64,000 nt of DNA, from assembly GCA_022072025.1 (NCBI GenBank), contig JAJVIP010000030.1, positions 1-64,000 of the forward strand, written 5' to 3'. The position numbers were made by a program, and so were the translations under genes. Source of the DNA: Elusimicrobiota bacterium (GTDB lineage: Bacteria > Elusimicrobiota > Elusimicrobia > F11). This document shows, piece by piece, positions 15,695-24,622 of this stretch (within the stretch, counting starts at the first letter, position 1; each line of letters starts with the position of its first letter). The notes beneath the pieces were generated by a model. The model worked only from the letters and a program-made list of their open reading frames with translations. It was not told where the DNA came from and made no database searches.

Positions 15695-17416
15695 TCAATC
15701 CGGCTTCTCAACATATAATTTCGATTCTTTCACTGGATAGTTGGCAACCAATAGCTCAAACTTATTTCGCGCGCCCAACTGGTTCGCGCCCGTCCACAGG
15801 GTTTTCACCCGGTATGTTTTGAAACCCTTAAAGAGATTCAACTTCTCCAATTCGTAGCTCAATAGAAACCGGCCTTTGATGCTTTTCAGAACCGGCAGCA
15901 TTTCCTCTTCCTTGAAGAATTTTGATCCAACCTTCCCTGTTTCCTTCGGCCAGTGGAGCGGATACGGTGGGTCGAGATAGAAGAATGCGTCTTTGCCGTC
16001 GAATTCATTGATCACCTCTTTCCAATCTTTGTTGATGAGCTTCACCCCTTGGAGCCGCTCTTTGATTTGCGGAAGCCGCTTTACGAGCTGGATCTCGTAG
16101 CCCTCGCCCTTGTCGCCGTGACGCATTCCTTCAATCCGGTCGGTGCGGCCCCAATAGTTTGATTTGTTGAGGTAAGCGATTCGATAAAAGCGCTCGCGGG
16201 GTGATCGCGGCTCCTGATTGAAGACTTTTTTGACGTGGGCGCGTGAGATCGTCCAATACTGCTTCTCCAGCCACTCCTGATCGTCCTCATCCATGTTCTT
16301 AATGAACCGATACGCGAAGATTAAATCAGGATTCACGTCGTTGAGAATTTCCTCGTCCGATCGCTTCTTGTGGAAGAACACCTGCGCACCGCCGCAGAAG
16401 CCTTCAACGAAGGTTTTGTGTTCGGGAATCATGGGAACAAGTTTCTTGCAGAGCCTAAATTTGCCCCCAGGGCTTTTGAAGGCTCCTTGAATCTTTTCAA
16501 CGTCGGCCGCTTCATCGAGTTGGGGCAGGAAAAGCGGTATCGCCTCTTCCATGCCTTCGGGTTTGGCCACCAATTCCTTATCGATGTAGAGGTGTTTCTT
16601 CTCAAGCGGGTGTTTTGAGACCAAAAGCTCCGTCACCCACTCCTGATTGCCCCCGGGACCGCGCATCTGGTTGCGTCGCTTCACCCGGTAAACATTCATG
16701 CCCTTAAACGCCTGCGGTCGGTCCGAGTATGAAACGATCCAATCCGCTTTAAGGGTTTTCAGCGTCTTCACGAATTTCTCTTCCTCAAATCCGAAATCAA
16801 ACAAATTGAACGTGCCCGGATAGGGCGGGTCGATGTAGAAAAATGTGTCCTCGCCGTCGTATTTTTTTAGCACGTCGGAGTAATCCTTGTTGTGGACGAC
16901 AATGTTTTTGATTCGCTGCTGGGCGCGGGTGATGTTGTTCTCGAAATCAATGGTCACTCCAGCGTTGGCTGGATTGAACGAGCTTCCGCGCATTTTTCCA
17001 TAGGAGGAGCGTGTTAGGTAATAGGCCTTGTAGAACCGGTCCATCTCTGTCACGGGCTTCATTTTTTTCAGTCGCTCATGGGTTTCTTTGTTGATGACCC
17101 AGTTGTGCTTCGCAAGGGAGGCGCGATCCTCCGGCGTGTGATCGCGGATGAATCGATACATGAAGGCAATTTCCGAATCGCGGTCGTTCAGAATCTCCTG
17201 CGGCGATGGGTCTTTGGCGAACAAGACCGCCGCGCCGCCCGCGAACGGCTCGACATAGGTTTTGTGATATGGGATGTAAGCGGCGATTTTGTGCGCGAGC
17301 GCGCGCTTTCCGCCGTACGATCCAAACGCCTGGCGAACGCCTTTTTCAACATCGACCTCTTGGATTACAGGCCGCTCGTCCGTTTTTGTGTGTGTTGAAA
17401 TATCAGTTGGTTCCAT
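15695..17416 (-). CDS. Tandem D12-class adenine-N6 DNA methyltransferase
   Basis: About 573 residues from ATG 17416, preceded by GAGGTG and two bases after the portal stop. Two complete Dam/D12-type modules occur in series. The first (about 25-290) has FGSYGGKRALAHKIAAYIP, motif I VEPFAGGAAVLF, and catalytic motif DPPYP in FFYIDPPYPGTF. The second (about 310-570) has FKSPGGKFRLCKKLVPMIP, VEGFCGGAQVFF and FFYLDPPYPLHW. Both keep the SAM-binding glycines and DPPY, so both may be active. Phage methylases of this class modify GATC-like or other adenine sites to evade host restriction. A two-domain D12 enzyme is unusual, and its specificity cannot be told from sequence. Confidence 0.9.
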   Translation of the reverse strand: MEPTDISTHTKTDERPVIQEVDVEKGVRQAFGSYGGKRALAHKIAAYIPYHKTYVEPFAGGAAVLFAKDPSPQEILNDRDSEIAFMYRFIRDHTPEDRASLAKHNWVINKETHERLKKMKPVTEMDRFYKAYYLTRSSYGKMRGSSFNPANAGVTIDFENNITRAQQRIKNIVVHNKDYSDVLKKYDGEDTFFYIDPPYPGTFNLFDFGFEEEKFVKTLKTLKADWIVSYSDRPQAFKGMNVYRVKRRNQMRGPGGNQEWVTELLVSKHPLEKKHLYIDKELVAKPEGMEEAIPLFLPQLDEAADVEKIQGAFKSPGGKFRLCKKLVPMIPEHKTFVEGFCGGAQVFFHKKRSDEEILNDVNPDLIFAYRFIKNMDEDDQEWLEKQYWTISRAHVKKVFNQEPRSPRERFYRIAYLNKSNYWGRTDRIEGMRHGDKGEGYEIQLVKRLPQIKERLQGVKLINKDWKEVINEFDGKDAFFYLDPPYPLHWPKETGKVGSKFFKEEEMLPVLKSIKGRFLLSYELEKLNLFKGFKTYRVKTLWTGANQLGARNKFELLVANYPVKESKLYVEKPD

Positions 17417-17418
17417 TT

Positions 17419-19524
17419 TTACACCTCGCTTATGAATGTGCACCGGCAGTTGGGGTGAATTGGAAGAAGGCTTCGCGCCTCGTTCATGTCCAACGTTTTT
17501 CCTAACTTTTCACCGGGTATCGAATCCGACACGGCCCGGCATTCCGGGCAGGCGTCGGGCGACAAAAGAAAAACGACTTTCTCGACGCCCGCTTGGGTTA
17601 AGGCGTCCAGATTGCCCTCGTTGTAGGCGCGATTGGCTTCCGTTCTCGCGATGAGTTCGGCGGCCGACGACCTTGACACGCTCCGCGTGTGGCCGGCGCG
17701 AACAACGTTGCCCTCAGAGTCAATAACGGGACGTATATTCACCGAAGCGAAAGAATCAATTTGGTCTTCTATCCGGCGCTGGAGGCGATCAATCGTCTCA
17801 TTGCTCGCCAAACCTTCAATCAGCGATTGCCGAATTGATGACTTGATCGATTCGGCGATATGCCCAGCCACGTCGACGGCGTTATTTTCCAGAAACTCTT
17901 TCAGAGCAGCGCTCAGATCATCGATGTCCTTCAAACGGTTGCGGCGAGCCGAGACTCGCAGCGCGTTGCTCGCGGACTCCAACGAGAACCGCCGCACCAC
18001 GCGAGCGATGCTGTCTTGATCGATAAGTTCCAACACCGCCTCCAAATCTCCAAGCTGTTTCACCGCCTCATCAAATTTGATCCGGCGAAACACCAAGCAG
18101 GCGTGTTGAATCGGATACAGCGGAAACATTCTCGCGAGCTTGCTGATCTTCGGCTTAACCCGCTCTTCAACGATGGCAGGCAGCTTCCAGCTCAACCGGA
18201 ACTTTATGCGCCGGAATTCCTCTTCCAGCGCGCGGACAAACCTGTTTTCAATTTCCAGAACAGATTGCGGCGTTTGGGTGATCGACTGCGAAGGCCCTAA
18301 CTTCCCTTTGACGATGTTCTGATGAGCCGCTTTCTCCAGCTCCGGCATGCGCGGAGCCACGATGCGGCGCACCTCTTCCGGCGTGAACACCCCGCCCTGC
18401 AGGTAGATGTTGAAGATTTCCGCTTGATCCTTCTCGTCGATGGAGCGCTTGTTGAATTGAAACGACCAATCCTGAATCCCAAACCCTTGCCGGATGATGT
18501 GCTTGGTTATTTTTTCGGCCAAGCGCATTTGGAACGGGAGAATGGTTTCCTCGTAGAAAGTCTGCGTCTGATGCTCGCCGGTGCCGGATCCGATGTTGCC
18601 GGTTTCGATGATGCTCACTTTACTCGGCGGAACGCCGTACACCGCGAGGATCTCGTTTCGCGTGAACTCCCGCAGTTCCAAGAACTCCATGTCCTTTTGG
18701 TTTACGCCGATCTGACGGTACTCGGTGTCGCCTTCCAGCACCAGATCCGAATGCGCGAGGTCGGGATTCCGGGCCCGGGCGTTCAGGAACTCGCGATTGC
18801 GCTCCACCTGCTCGGCGGTGGAGTTCTTCATGATGAACGCGCCCTTGATCTTTCCGCCGTTGATGAAGAACGCGCGGTTGTAGATCTGCGCGAATTTGTC
18901 CACGGTGACGGGCAAGATGAGAGATGCCAATGGCGAAAGGCCGTACAGCGTCGCGCCCTTGGTTCCGAGCTTGAAGTGGATTACCTCTTCAGGATTGAAA
19001 TCGACCCGGTTTGTTTTTCCGGTGAGGCTTCCGTACTTGGGTGACTGGATGTAACCCGTGATGTTGCCGTGCTCATCGGCTTTGACGCGCACCGTGGTCG
19101 CGTCCAAATTCCACAGTTCTTTCGGCTTGCCATCAGCGCCGCGCACCACCTCCAAAAAAGCGTTCCCGAACACATATTCATCACGGGTGATGTCGTCTAA
19201 GATCTCCAAAAGCGTGTCGTTCGGGTTGCAGTTGGAGAAAAACTCCGCCAAGGTTTCGGCGTTTCGCTGATCGGCGTTGGGTTTGCTGGGAACCAGCGTA
19301 TACCCGCGCGCCGTCACCGCTTTGCAAATGACGCCAACGACTGCCCGCACCCACGAGGTCTGTTCATACATCTGGTTGTAGATCTCCAGATCAACTTCGG
19401 GCAGTATTCCTTCGGACATGCTCAATCCCAAAACATGCGACACCACCTGCCGGGATGATTTTTCGATCTCGTCTTTAATCACGCCGGGAAATAAAAACTT
19501 GGCCAGTCGCTCTTTGATCGTCAT
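17419..19524 (-). CDS. Portal protein fused to a MuF-type head morphogenesis domain
   Basis: A protein of 701 residues. Residues about 1-430 are portal-like (TSWVRAVVGVICKAVTARGYTL, YGLSPLASLILPVTVDKFAQIYNRAFFINGG, long stem helices, FNKRSIDEKDQAEIFNIYLQGGVFTPEEVR). The C-terminal part (about 440-701) is helical and ends in an SPP1 gp7/Mu gpF domain: AAELIARTEANRAYNEG, then DACPECRAVSDSIPGE and PIHPNCRCTF. The three Cys and the His suggest a metal site. Portals form the dodecameric packaging channel, and MuF proteins act in head assembly or are ejected. Fusion fixes them one to one. The gene follows the large terminase, overlapping it by four bases. Confidence 0.9.
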   Translation of the reverse strand: MTIKERLAKFLFPGVIKDEIEKSSRQVVSHVLGLSMSEGILPEVDLEIYNQMYEQTSWVRAVVGVICKAVTARGYTLVPSKPNADQRNAETLAEFFSNCNPNDTLLEILDDITRDEYVFGNAFLEVVRGADGKPKELWNLDATTVRVKADEHGNITGYIQSPKYGSLTGKTNRVDFNPEEVIHFKLGTKGATLYGLSPLASLILPVTVDKFAQIYNRAFFINGGKIKGAFIMKNSTAEQVERNREFLNARARNPDLAHSDLVLEGDTEYRQIGVNQKDMEFLELREFTRNEILAVYGVPPSKVSIIETGNIGSGTGEHQTQTFYEETILPFQMRLAEKITKHIIRQGFGIQDWSFQFNKRSIDEKDQAEIFNIYLQGGVFTPEEVRRIVAPRMPELEKAAHQNIVKGKLGPSQSITQTPQSVLEIENRFVRALEEEFRRIKFRLSWKLPAIVEERVKPKISKLARMFPLYPIQHACLVFRRIKFDEAVKQLGDLEAVLELIDQDSIARVVRRFSLESASNALRVSARRNRLKDIDDLSAALKEFLENNAVDVAGHIAESIKSSIRQSLIEGLASNETIDRLQRRIEDQIDSFASVNIRPVIDSEGNVVRAGHTRSVSRSSAAELIARTEANRAYNEGNLDALTQAGVEKVVFLLSPDACPECRAVSDSIPGEKLGKTLDMNEARSLLPIHPNCRCTFISEV

Positions 19525-20984
19525 GCCAGATCCTCCACAAAACTGATTCGGCCTTTCGACCGGTAGCCGCTCACCGCCTCAATCGCCATGTAGAGGGCGT
19601 CCAAAAGATCGTCCTCGCCCTTCGGGAAGTGGAGCAGGTCCTCTTCCAGATCCGGCAAGTTATCGGGGAGCCGAATGGCTCCGTTTTCAAACCGCACCGC
19701 AAGGCTTCGGAGCCGACGCTGCTTGTCTCCCTGAACCGGAACGCCTTCAATCGGCATGGACCGGGCCTCGGGATCATCGCGAAGCGCTTGGACGAGCGCA
19801 TGTTGATAAGCGGCAACCTCGATGTTCACGAGGCAGGGTTTGTAGACGCGGCAGAGGCGCTTGATGGTTTTGACCTGCGCAGGAAATTCCATGTGTTCTT
19901 TGTGCGCGTCGATCACATAGATGTCCTTGTCGCCTTCCGGCACACCCACCACCACATAGGCGAATTTTGATTCCGATTCCTTGGCGGCCGCGGCCAAATC
20001 GACGCCGATGTAAAGGTTCATGCTCTTAGGCCGCTCGGGGTAGCGGCAAGCGCGGAGCCATTCGATTTTGAAATCCGATCCTTCTTGGCCCGACACGTCG
20101 TTCAGCATTTGGCAGTAATAGCTGGCGGTTCCCATTGCGCCCCTCAATTCGTCCAGCTTCTCCGGCGTGAATCGTTCGGGGAAAAGAATCTGTCTCTGGC
20201 CGTTCGCGTCTTTCCACTCCGCCGACTGGACGATCTTCGTCCAATGTTTGAATCCCGCGTCCGCCAAAATGTGGCCGTACATATCCTGAGAGTGCCACCG
20301 CGTCCCGACCAACACCAATTGTCCGTTCGGCTCGAGCGCTGGGAGGATCACGTTCTTAAACCAAGCCAGAAGTTTTTGACGCTGGTGGGGTGTGCAACTG
20401 TTCTTGTCGCTCACCGGATCGTCCAGCACGATCAAATCGTTATGGAGCGACACAAGGTTTCCCAAGACACCGCCCACGGAGAGGCTCGCCTCTTTGGAAA
20501 TCCTTGTTCGCGGGATCACCACGGAATCCTCCGTCCATTTCGAAGCGGTGGTCTCCCACGATCCATACCGGCTCACGAATCTTTCGTTGGAGGTGATGTG
20601 CTCCTTGATCTCGCGCAAAAAATTTCGGGCGTTGGACAGTGTTTCGTTCACAATCAAGATCCGAATGTTGCGGTCTTGAACCAAACGCCACAGCGTGTAG
20701 GCAGTCGTGATGGCCGATGATTTCATGTGGCCGCGCGGAGCCATGAGCATGAGGAACTGGCTTCGAAGGAGTTCCTCAAACCAGCCCATGTGGAGTTTGG
20801 TGAACTGGTCGAAGCCCAACGTGCGCCGCGCGAAGATGAACAGGTCCCAGAGCTTCTGTTCCAGCTCGGTCATCTGGAGCGGTGCTTCAGCGGGTTGGCT
20901 CACGCCAGGCTCCGGGCCGAGTGACGACCCCAAAAAAGTGTCGAATAAAATTTTTCTGGGGGTTGAGGCCAAAAGTGTCGACAA
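19521..20984 (-). CDS. Terminase large subunit
   Basis: A protein of 487 residues. The ATPase part has a Walker A variant APRGHMKSS (about 82-90), motif LIVNETLSNA, Walker B LIVLDDP (about 184-190) and the coupling motif VLVGTRWH. The nuclease part has IGVDLAAAA (first Asp, about 330) and a C-terminal GEDDLLDALYMAIEA with the second acidic cluster. It packages DNA into the prohead through the portal and cuts concatemers. It lies between the putative small subunit and the portal gene, overlapping the latter. Length is normal for the family. Confidence 0.92.
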   Translation of the reverse strand: MSTLLASTPRKILFDTFLGSSLGPEPGVSQPAEAPLQMTELEQKLWDLFIFARRTLGFDQFTKLHMGWFEELLRSQFLMLMAPRGHMKSSAITTAYTLWRLVQDRNIRILIVNETLSNARNFLREIKEHITSNERFVSRYGSWETTASKWTEDSVVIPRTRISKEASLSVGGVLGNLVSLHNDLIVLDDPVSDKNSCTPHQRQKLLAWFKNVILPALEPNGQLVLVGTRWHSQDMYGHILADAGFKHWTKIVQSAEWKDANGQRQILFPERFTPEKLDELRGAMGTASYYCQMLNDVSGQEGSDFKIEWLRACRYPERPKSMNLYIGVDLAAAAKESESKFAYVVVGVPEGDKDIYVIDAHKEHMEFPAQVKTIKRLCRVYKPCLVNIEVAAYQHALVQALRDDPEARSMPIEGVPVQGDKQRRLRSLAVRFENGAIRLPDNLPDLEEDLLHFPKGEDDLLDALYMAIEAVSGYRSKGRISFVEDLA

Positions 20985-21127
20985 AAAAGTAAGGGGGGTG
21001 CATCCCCCGTTTGGCGTCCAAAATTTACGCTATTTGAAAATCGTTCCGACCCGGCTTCTCCGACGGTGGAAGTCACTTGACTTAATGACGCATTAAGTCC
21101 AGCAGGAACCCGCTTCATTTGCGCCAT
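20985..21127 (-). other. Gap between terminase genes
   Basis: About 140 bases without a convincing gene. The sequence has short repeats such as AAAAGTGTCGA/AAAAAAGTGTCGA (near 20933-20942 and 20970-20982) and a GGGGGTGCATCCCCC palindrome near 20995-21009. The palindrome could be a hairpin or packaging-protein target. Nothing firmer can be said. Confidence 0.3.
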
Positions 21128-21832
21128 TTAACCCTCCTTCCCTTCGATTTCCGCGTCCACCGTCGCCGCCTTCTCGACGGCCGCCGCTATGTCGACCCCA
21201 GCCTCGCTCAGGTTCTTTTCGGAGACATTTGTCTCCTCGACCTTTTTTCCTTTCCGCTCGATGATGAACTCGCGGAAACGCACCGTATCCTCTATGGTGC
21301 CGTTGTCCAACATGGGCTTGAACAGCTTCGCCCCGCCGACCGACGGCACCGTCGAATCGTTCAAGTATTTCCACATGAGCGCCGACATCTTTTCGTCCGC
21401 CTTGCGCGATTTGACGAACATGTTCTTGATGAGACGCAGCCGCGTCTTCCAAACCAAAAGCTCGATCTGCTGATAAATCCGCCCGATGATCGGGTTGCCA
21501 CCGCCGGGGAAATCGCCGTCCGGCAACTTCTCCAAGTGGTACAAAAGCGTTGTTCTCGCGATCCCCGCCTTCTTCGCGGCTCGGAACGGGTTCTCGCCCC
21601 GGCGGATCATGTCGAGCGCCTCGTTTATTTTCTCGACCGAATGTTTCTGCCCTCGTTTCTTGGTGAGGCTTAAACCCCGCGGACTTCCAGACGCTCGCTC
21701 TCCATCCGCAGCCGGTCGCGCATCTGTTTCTGATATTTGCGCTGATAATTTTTTCGCCACTCGCTCCAACACTCCGCGTGATAAACCTGATTGCAGAACC
21801 ACGGCCACAAAATTTTTCCGCACAGCCGGCAC
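21128..21832 (-). CDS. Putative terminase small subunit (HTH)
   Basis: Up to 234 residues. The core reads KINEALDMIRRGENPFRAAKKAGIARTTLLYHLEKLP, a clear helix-turn-helix of psq/terminase type, followed by helices that could oligomerise and an acidic C-terminus. It immediately precedes the large terminase, as expected for the DNA-recognition subunit. The start is unresolved. The GTG at 21832 and those at 21772 and 21760 all lie inside the zinc-motif gene in another frame, and the next in-frame ATG (21608) would cut off part of the HTH. Confidence 0.65.
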   Translation of the reverse strand: MPAVRKNFVAVVLQSGLSRGVLERVAKKLSAQISETDARPAADGERASGSPRGLSLTKKRGQKHSVEKINEALDMIRRGENPFRAAKKAGIARTTLLYHLEKLPDGDFPGGGNPIIGRIYQQIELLVWKTRLRLIKNMFVKSRKADEKMSALMWKYLNDSTVPSVGGAKLFKPMLDNGTIEDTVRFREFIIERKGKKVEETNVSEKNLSEAGVDIAAAVEKAATVDAEIEGKEG

Positions 21833-21891
21833 TTTCGTTTGGGCGGTTCGACCGATTTTTTTCCACTTATTATTCTGGCCTTTGCGCTCAT
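21670..21891 (-). CDS. Small zinc-motif protein
   Basis: A 73-residue basic protein. CRLCGKILWPWFCNQVYHAEC gives a CxxC, C, H and C arrangement fitting a small zinc finger. The rest is a basic helix (WRKNYQRKYQKQMRDRLRMES). It begins directly after the RusA-like stop and overlaps the terminase small subunit ORF in another frame. Small zinc proteins of this sort are common in phage replication regions and probably bind nucleic acid. No family name can be given. Confidence 0.6.
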   Translation of the reverse strand: MSAKARIISGKKSVEPPKRKCRLCGKILWPWFCNQVYHAECWSEWRKNYQRKYQKQMRDRLRMESERLEVRGV

Positions 21892-22359
21892 CTATCGTCC
21901 ATCAACTTTCAAACTGTCTACGGGGTCATTCGACCCGGAGACATTCGTCTCCACTCTTTCCGAACGGCGCCTTAGAGGAATCTTGGCGATCACTTCCGGC
22001 TTCGAGTCGTGCCACACGCCCATGATGCGCGGCAGGATGAATTTGTCGTTTGTGAACAGACCGCCGTATTCCATCGCGTCAAACAGGATCTTTCCGTAGT
22101 TGTGCGCGTCGCAATTGGTTCGCGGCAAAATGAACCACAGATCCACATAGGCGTAATCGCTGATCGGCATAAATTTTTTACGAGACATCAAACCGCGCAG
22201 GCGGCATCCAATTGTCGTGATGTAAAGCCGCGCTTCGGCGGTCAGGATGGCCCGGCATTGAGCGCCCATACGAACCGGCTGCATGCGGGCATTGGTGGAT
22301 GGGCAAAGCGGCAAGAAGAGCAGGATTCCATCGGTCAATGGCTGGAGCCTGATGATCAT
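21892..22359 (-). CDS. RusA-like Holliday junction resolvase
   Basis: Up to 155 residues; ATG 22188 (MSRKKFMPISDY) is a possible internal start. The segment VDLWFILPRTNCDAHNYGKILFDAMEYGGLFTNDKFI follows the RusA pattern (D..N..K...D...G...D), which carries the acidic catalytic residues. RusA-type enzymes cut four-way junctions and branched DNA before packaging. It is placed between the replicative primase-helicase and the packaging genes, a usual location. The C-terminal tail SLKVDGR is encoded by a 17-bp sequence also present at 14455-14471. Confidence 0.75.
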   Translation of the reverse strand: MIIRLQPLTDGILLFLPLCPSTNARMQPVRMGAQCRAILTAEARLYITTIGCRLRGLMSRKKFMPISDYAYVDLWFILPRTNCDAHNYGKILFDAMEYGGLFTNDKFILPRIMGVWHDSKPEVIAKIPLRRRSERVETNVSGSNDPVDSLKVDGR

Positions 22360-22392
22360 GGCCGGCCCTGAGAATTCTGGGGGCGGGATAGA

Positions 22393-22492
22393 TTCCGAAG
22401 GATCCGAAGGGAACTCCCATATATTCCGTCACGCGCGCGTACGCGCGCACGCGTGACGTGTCTTTCCGGCATTCCTTTCGGATCCTTCGGAA
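22393..22492. promoter_or_regulatory. Nested palindromes between primase and resolvase genes; candidate origin
   Basis: Arms 22393-22412 and 22473-22492 are inverted repeats matching at 19 of 20 positions, each containing ccgaaggatccgaa-like sequence. Between them lies a perfect 16-bp palindrome of alternating GC (22433-22448), flanked by gtcacgcg (22428-22435) and cgcgtgac (22450-22457). The structure is in the only sizeable gap of the replication region. It could be a replication origin, a cruciform resolved by the neighbouring RusA-like enzyme, or an operator. Confidence 0.5.
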
Positions 22493-22528
22493 ACCGGAAA
22501 TTCCTCATTAACTTGCGGATTTGGCCCG

Positions 22529-24622
22529 TCACTTGAGGCTCCCCGGGGCCAGCGGCGCGATGCCCTCGAACCCCATCCGGTCGTTGGACGGATGCCGCCA
22601 GCGTTTGTAACCCCGGTTGTTCAGGCTTTCGGACAGCCGTTTGATGGACCCGATGAACTCGCCTGAACTCTCAGCCCACGATTTCCAGGAGGCGTACAAA
22701 TCCTGCGTCGTGGCGGTGTCCCAGGTGTTCTCGGTGCAACATTCGTTGATCCACCGGCCCAACGCATCCTCGGATTGGAAATACTCCTCCGTGGCCATGA
22801 GCACAACCGATGGCGGGTTCAGGCCGATTTTTTGCCACTCAAGACATCCTTGAACCGCCCATCCGAATATCCCGTCCCGCTCGGCCAGAAGTTTTTCCGG
22901 CAGATTGTGGTCCCGCCGTTCGGGCGGGATGGTGACCGTGAAGGGAATCAGATGAAGCCGCCGCCTCATGGCCACGTCCACGTCACGAATGGACGGCTTG
23001 TGGTTTCCGGCGACCAGAAGTTTGAACTGCGGTTTGTATTCGAAAAAATCCTGCCTCATGAACCGCGCCGATATTTTGTCGCCGCCGGTGAGGGATTTTA
23101 TTTTTGACTCGGCCCACCGTTTTCCGTCCTCAACCTCGATGGAGGTCACAAGGCGGGCGCCTCGGAGAGAGGCCAAATCCGTCGGATGCCGGTCGTTTCT
23201 CGATTCAAGGAAGGTGTCCATCGGCGCGTTGGTGGCGTAATCGCCCCAGATGGACGCCAAGGTGTTCACAAACACCGATTTACCGTTTGCTCCGGTTCCG
23301 TAAAGAAAAAAAAGCGCGTGTTCGACAGTGATTCCAGTAAGAGCATATCCGGCCACGCGGGCCAGATATCGCTGCAAATCAACATCGCCGTTGGTGACGT
23401 CATTGAGGAAAGAGAGCCAAGCCGGACAGGCGGAACCGAAAGACGCGGGCGCGGCTTTGGTCATGTAGAGGCCGCGGTTGTGGGGTCTGACGGAGCCCGT
23501 TTTTAGATCGATGACTCCGTTGTCCGCGTTGAAAAGCCATGGATCGGAATCCCATTGCTCGGTGGTGGCCGCGTGTTTGCGGTCAGCCCGCGCGAGCCGC
23601 TCCACCGCCGCGACCGTGGATGCGCTGGCCACTTTTGCGGCAACCTTTGCGTTCTCGCACTTGGAGGCGGCCCGCCGACACACAAGGCGGGACAAATCAT
23701 AGGCGCGAAGAGTGGCTTCGCTTCGCCAACAGGCCCCATCCCATTGGAGCCATTTGCCCCACGCCGCCACATACCGCCAGTCGCCCGCATGGCACTTGGT
23801 GAAATCGAGCGCGAGGGAATCATCGGTGAAGCCAGGCGGTCTGATATCCTCGTCTTCCTGGCCGTCGGTGTGCGGCTGTGATCCGTTTTTACTGGGATCG
23901 ACGGTCATGGCGGGATATTTGGCGATGCTCACCGCTATGGAGTCCACTTCCGTTTCCGGTAAAGGCGGCGAACATCGCTTTGAATTGAAAACTTGGAGCG
24001 CGGCGGCGATCTCCTCGTAACCCAAACCGCGCCGGCGCATGGTCCCACCGATACTCGCCAACGTCGCATTCCTCGTTCCTTCGGTGACCGGCCCCTCTTG
24101 CACCGGCTCCGAGTGGCCTTTTTTGCGGCCGTTTGTCTCCACCATCTCAAAAATGGAATCAGGCACAGCGGTTTCATGCGCCTCGGCGTCGAACCATTCG
24201 TATGGAATATCATCAATGGTGGATCCGGGAGCCACTACATAACCGCCGTCGGCTTTGAGATCAACGCCAGGCAGAAGCCCGTTTCGGCTTCGAAGCGGCT
24301 TTTCGAGAAGGTAATAGTAGTGCCATCCGCCGCTCGGCGTCTTCACGATTAACGTTGGCGCGAGCCCTTTGACCGTTTTGATGGACTCGAGTCCCTTCGC
24401 GCCGTTCTTCACGTCGACATCCACCACCGCCAGGTTCGATATCTGCCCGGTCGCGATCCCGATGTTGGCCTCTGGATATTTTTTCCACCACTGCTCGACA
24501 ACATAGACGGACTTGGAAGCATCTTTAAATCCGTTCGGTGTAAGCGGCTTTTTCCCATTTGGAACAACCGGGAATACAGCCCAGCCGTTTTTCGCATGCG
24601 ATAGAGCGTGATCCAGCTTCAT
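22529..24622 (-). CDS. Primase-polymerase / SF3 helicase (D5-like)
   Basis: About 697 residues from ATG 24622, which overlaps the SF2 helicase stop by four bases; the longer frame upstream is inside that gene. Residues about 1-165 form an archaeo-eukaryotic primase-polymerase domain (VVDVDVKNG with catalytic Asp pair near 67-69, SGGWHYYY near 100). A primase C-terminal linker follows (about 180-230), then a D5-N region. The SF3 helicase has Walker A GTGANGKS (about 442-449), EVEDGKRW, and motif C LLVAGNHKP (about 535-543) followed by RRRLHLIPF. It should prime and unwind at the phage origin. Confidence 0.92.
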   Translation of the reverse strand: MKLDHALSHAKNGWAVFPVVPNGKKPLTPNGFKDASKSVYVVEQWWKKYPEANIGIATGQISNLAVVDVDVKNGAKGLESIKTVKGLAPTLIVKTPSGGWHYYYLLEKPLRSRNGLLPGVDLKADGGYVVAPGSTIDDIPYEWFDAEAHETAVPDSIFEMVETNGRKKGHSEPVQEGPVTEGTRNATLASIGGTMRRRGLGYEEIAAALQVFNSKRCSPPLPETEVDSIAVSIAKYPAMTVDPSKNGSQPHTDGQEDEDIRPPGFTDDSLALDFTKCHAGDWRYVAAWGKWLQWDGACWRSEATLRAYDLSRLVCRRAASKCENAKVAAKVASASTVAAVERLARADRKHAATTEQWDSDPWLFNADNGVIDLKTGSVRPHNRGLYMTKAAPASFGSACPAWLSFLNDVTNGDVDLQRYLARVAGYALTGITVEHALFFLYGTGANGKSVFVNTLASIWGDYATNAPMDTFLESRNDRHPTDLASLRGARLVTSIEVEDGKRWAESKIKSLTGGDKISARFMRQDFFEYKPQFKLLVAGNHKPSIRDVDVAMRRRLHLIPFTVTIPPERRDHNLPEKLLAERDGIFGWAVQGCLEWQKIGLNPPSVVLMATEEYFQSEDALGRWINECCTENTWDTATTQDLYASWKSWAESSGEFIGSIKRLSESLNNRGYKRWRHPSNDRMGFEGIAPLAPGSLK

